Assembly (NCBI GenBank): GCA_002690085.1
Contig: NZDM01000036.1
Span: 1 to 15,435 of the forward strand
Source of the DNA: Flavobacteriaceae bacterium
GTDB taxonomy: Bacteria > Bacteroidota > Bacteroidia > Flavobacteriales > Flavobacteriaceae
DNA length: 15,435 bases
Direction of reading: 5' to 3'
A program made the position numbers and the translations under genes. Positions 13,277 to 15,435 of this stretch are shown piece by piece (position 1 is the first letter of the stretch; each line of letters begins with the position of its first letter). Below the pieces are notes generated by a model that had not been told where the DNA came from, ran no database searches, and saw nothing but the letters and a program-made list of their open reading frames with translations.

Positions 13277-15435
13277 ATGTCTCAACCTCCTATTACTGAA
13301 GAGAATCAGTTGTCTTTATTGTTTAAACAGTTTCAAGGTGTTGCACAAGCTGTGCCGGGTTATGGAACAACACCTGCTATTCAATATAATGCAGAGACAA
13401 TCGCAAAATTAAATAGTATTTACAGTTCATCAGTTTTTGTTGAACCCGTTCCAAAAGAATTAGAGAAAAATATTGGTCAAATGAAAAATGATAGTAGTTT
13501 TCAAGATACACAGTGGACATCTGGAGGAACCGTATGGAATCAATCAATTGGAAAAACAAATGTTAATGACACTACAGGAACTCCTATTCCATATTTATAT
13601 TTTTACAAACGTGTTTATCTCAAATCAACCGGAAACGATAATTCTTGGTGGTTACCTGAGCAATCTACACCATCTACATGGTCCTCATCAACTAATAGAT
13701 TACGAAATATGATTCCTTGGTTGTACAATGATACTAACGCTTCAATGTTTACACCAATTATTGAGTATTGGGATCCTACATTTGGCGGCAATGGAGGATG
13801 GAGAACCGTTGGATTACAAAATCAAAACTCAGGTTGGGTAATTGATTATGCTTCAGGTCTAGTAGTTTTTTATAATGAACGAACTACTCTAAATAATACC
13901 TATGGTTTTGATCAAAGTGCTGCAGATACTGATGAAAAAGCTAGACCTCGCATTTCTTTTGTAAGATATGAAGGTGATTTTTTAGAAGATGTAATTTCTA
14001 CAATTGGAGGAGGCAGTGGAGGTGCAAGTCAAGTAGGGTTGAGTGATAATAGTGGTCAAATAGTTACTGGTTCCACCTTTGATGCAAGTGCAATTTTATT
14101 TAATGAAAATCAGTTTGATGTTTCAAACAATTCTGGAAAAGCTATAATTACCATTTCTGATACAGCATTTGTGTCTGATATTTCACGTTTTTTCTTTGAT
14201 ATACCTCCAGCACCATATAGTGGGGATATTTCAAAGAATACTACTGCAACTGCTGCAATTAATATGACATGGAAATTACCAGATAATTATCTTACCTCAT
14301 TACCATTTGGCAAAACATCTCATTATATTGACGGATTATCTGGTGTAAGTAATGAAAATGTTAGATACTTACCTTTTTTTAAAGAACTCCGTATTGATGC
14401 TCTTGATAAGAGTGATCCTAATAAAAATCCAACTAATGATAGTGATTGGGAACCTCTTGATACCAGCAATAATACAACACAACCATTTTTTCCGCCATCA
14501 TTGACTTCTGCTATTATGCATGCTGACGGAACTAGTGGAGGCACCCATTATACATTAGGTATTACAAATACATATCCTTTTACACAAGTAGAAACAGACC
14601 AAGTATTGCAATCAGGAAAGCCCTATCAATTTAGAATATATCTTACAAATGATGCAAGTGGCAGCGTTACAGATCCTACATATGGCCATACAACACCGTG
14701 GAATTATTATTATTTACCTGAAGGATCAGGCGGTCAAATAGAACTTGGTTCATTTGGTCCTCCTACTGCTCCCACGGGCGCAGAAATATTTAATCATCCT
14801 TCAATTTTCAATGAGGTATCTGTTGATATTTCTAATGAAAATCCTCTAGGTGCAGATGCAAGTACAAACAATATCGGTTGGCCTATTCCTAATTCATTAG
14901 ATTTACAAACTAGATTTGGTGGAAATATTGATGGAGTTCCAGACCCATCTAACATAGCATTGCAAATGCCGAATATCCGTTCTCAAATACAAGATTCATC
15001 AGCTGAAATCCTGGGTCCATACGGTAAAAATGGCACACTTGATATTACAGATATATTTTCATCACCACAGATAGATTTATCTTCAGCTAGTGCTAATTGG
15101 CAGTGGTATCCTGAAACAAAATATACACTTTCAAATGTCTACATGCAAAATAACACCGTAGACTTTTCAAATCAGATTGCACCATACACTGGTCCTGATT
15201 CATCATGCAATACAGGTGTTCCATCTAGAGGTGATCTTGCTCCACAAGTAGCTACCAATAGATTAGAATTGAATCCAAATGAACCTTTATTAATAGATGA
15301 AACTACGAATACAGCTGTTAAGACTATTGCATATCCACAATTCAATGCTTCTGTGCATTCTGTATCTTCACCAGATTCACCAATTAATGATGTATATTTT
15401 ATTACTAATAATGATGTTGTAGATTTTGAAATTAA
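13277..15435 (+). CDS. Large modular structural protein, partial, 719 codons visible
   Basis: The frame starts at the ATG at 13277 (MSQPPITEENQLSLLFKQFQ) and stays open to the window edge, so the C-terminus is missing. The N-terminal head, about residues 1-240, holds LYFYKRVYLKS, a WWLPE segment, PIIEYWDPTFGGNGGWRTVG and SGWVIDYASGLVVFYNE; the W-x-x-D-Y-x-S-G-[LV]-x-x-F pattern recurs in viral and phage structural proteins in my recollection. From about 327 a fibronectin-III-like module follows: INMTWKLPDNY, LPFFKELRIDA, YQFRIYLTNDASG, WNYYYLPEG and LGSFGPPTAP. The same order occurs in the preceding 1150-residue protein, so the two share a module under different heads. D-[AIV]-S words and N-x-S/T sequons are frequent. 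It is most likely a virion surface or fibre protein expressed late; the exact role is inference. Confidence 0.8.
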   Translation, partial: MSQPPITEENQLSLLFKQFQGVAQAVPGYGTTPAIQYNAETIAKLNSIYSSSVFVEPVPKELEKNIGQMKNDSSFQDTQWTSGGTVWNQSIGKTNVNDTTGTPIPYLYFYKRVYLKSTGNDNSWWLPEQSTPSTWSSSTNRLRNMIPWLYNDTNASMFTPIIEYWDPTFGGNGGWRTVGLQNQNSGWVIDYASGLVVFYNERTTLNNTYGFDQSAADTDEKARPRISFVRYEGDFLEDVISTIGGGSGGASQVGLSDNSGQIVTGSTFDASAILFNENQFDVSNNSGKAIITISDTAFVSDISRFFFDIPPAPYSGDISKNTTATAAINMTWKLPDNYLTSLPFGKTSHYIDGLSGVSNENVRYLPFFKELRIDALDKSDPNKNPTNDSDWEPLDTSNNTTQPFFPPSLTSAIMHADGTSGGTHYTLGITNTYPFTQVETDQVLQSGKPYQFRIYLTNDASGSVTDPTYGHTTPWNYYYLPEGSGGQIELGSFGPPTAPTGAEIFNHPSIFNEVSVDISNENPLGADASTNNIGWPIPNSLDLQTRFGGNIDGVPDPSNIALQMPNIRSQIQDSSAEILGPYGKNGTLDITDIFSSPQIDLSSASANWQWYPETKYTLSNVYMQNNTVDFSNQIAPYTGPDSSCNTGVPSRGDLAPQVATNRLELNPNEPLLIDETTNTAVKTIAYPQFNASVHSVSSPDSPINDVYFITNNDVVDFEI

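Noticed and set aside
13377..13712. Short frames on both strands inside the second structural gene
   Set aside because: The long frame from 13277 is open through this region to the window edge and has clear similarity to its neighbour's module; the short ones do not.

Overview
The window looks like a piece of a large eukaryotic DNA virus genome (NCLDV, Nucleocytoviricota), most likely an alga-infecting relative of the mimiviruses (Imitervirales, Mesomimiviridae-like). The reasons are: AT-rich DNA; densely packed intron-free genes on both strands with gaps of about 20-250 bp and overlapping stop codons; TATATAT-type motifs directly before many start codons; one copy of the mimivirus early-promoter word AAAATTGA at the expected distance from a gene; and several proteins that read as giant-virus families (a C2H2 zinc-finger protein with the conserved NCLDV C-terminal domain, a DUF5755-like virion membrane protein, a GKWP-motif protein, collagen-like and modular surface proteins). 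The taxonomic placement is inference; no hallmark gene such as major capsid protein, DNA polymerase or packaging ATPase lies in the window.

Layout. 1-251 (-) is the N-terminal part of a gene that runs off the left edge. 252-499 is the largest gap and holds A/T tracts and inverted repeats. 500-1411 (+) is a two-finger C2H2 protein. It converges, with a 4-bp stop-codon overlap, on 1408-2325 (-), a C-terminally anchored protein with an alpha-carbonic-anhydrase-like ectodomain that appears to lack catalytic histidines. A 50-bp divergent promoter region separates this from 2376-6110 (+), a 1244-residue multidomain protein with basic ends, an OTU-like protease region, a DnaJ J-domain and a Pro-rich 39-bp tandem repeat. 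A five-gene minus-strand run follows: 6091-6582 (unknown), 6625-6834 (small basic), 6879-7535 (SAM methyltransferase), 7588-8202 (DUF5755-like membrane protein) and 8223-8846 (membrane protein). A plus-strand run then starts at 8948: a GKWP-family protein with an early-type promoter, a 78-residue unknown at 9506, a 1150-residue collagen-like/modular structural protein at 9788-13240, and a second large modular structural protein from 13277 that runs off the right edge.

How it fits together. Most of the window looks like a late, virion-morphogenesis region: two membrane proteins, two very large surface or fibre-like proteins, an anchored carbonic-anhydrase-like candidate attachment protein and the basic OTU/J-domain protein. 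All but a few of these genes carry a TATATA-type word within about 15 nt of the start codon. The GKWP-family gene is the exception with an early-type motif, and the zinc-finger gene has inverted repeats spanning its start codon instead. The most unusual items are the OTU-like/J-domain fusion, the carbonic-anhydrase-like protein resembling poxvirus D8 in layout, the pair of large proteins sharing a fibronectin-III-like module under different N-terminal heads, the inverted repeats at the zinc-finger gene, and a 20-codon upstream ORF coupled through ATGA to the GKWP gene.
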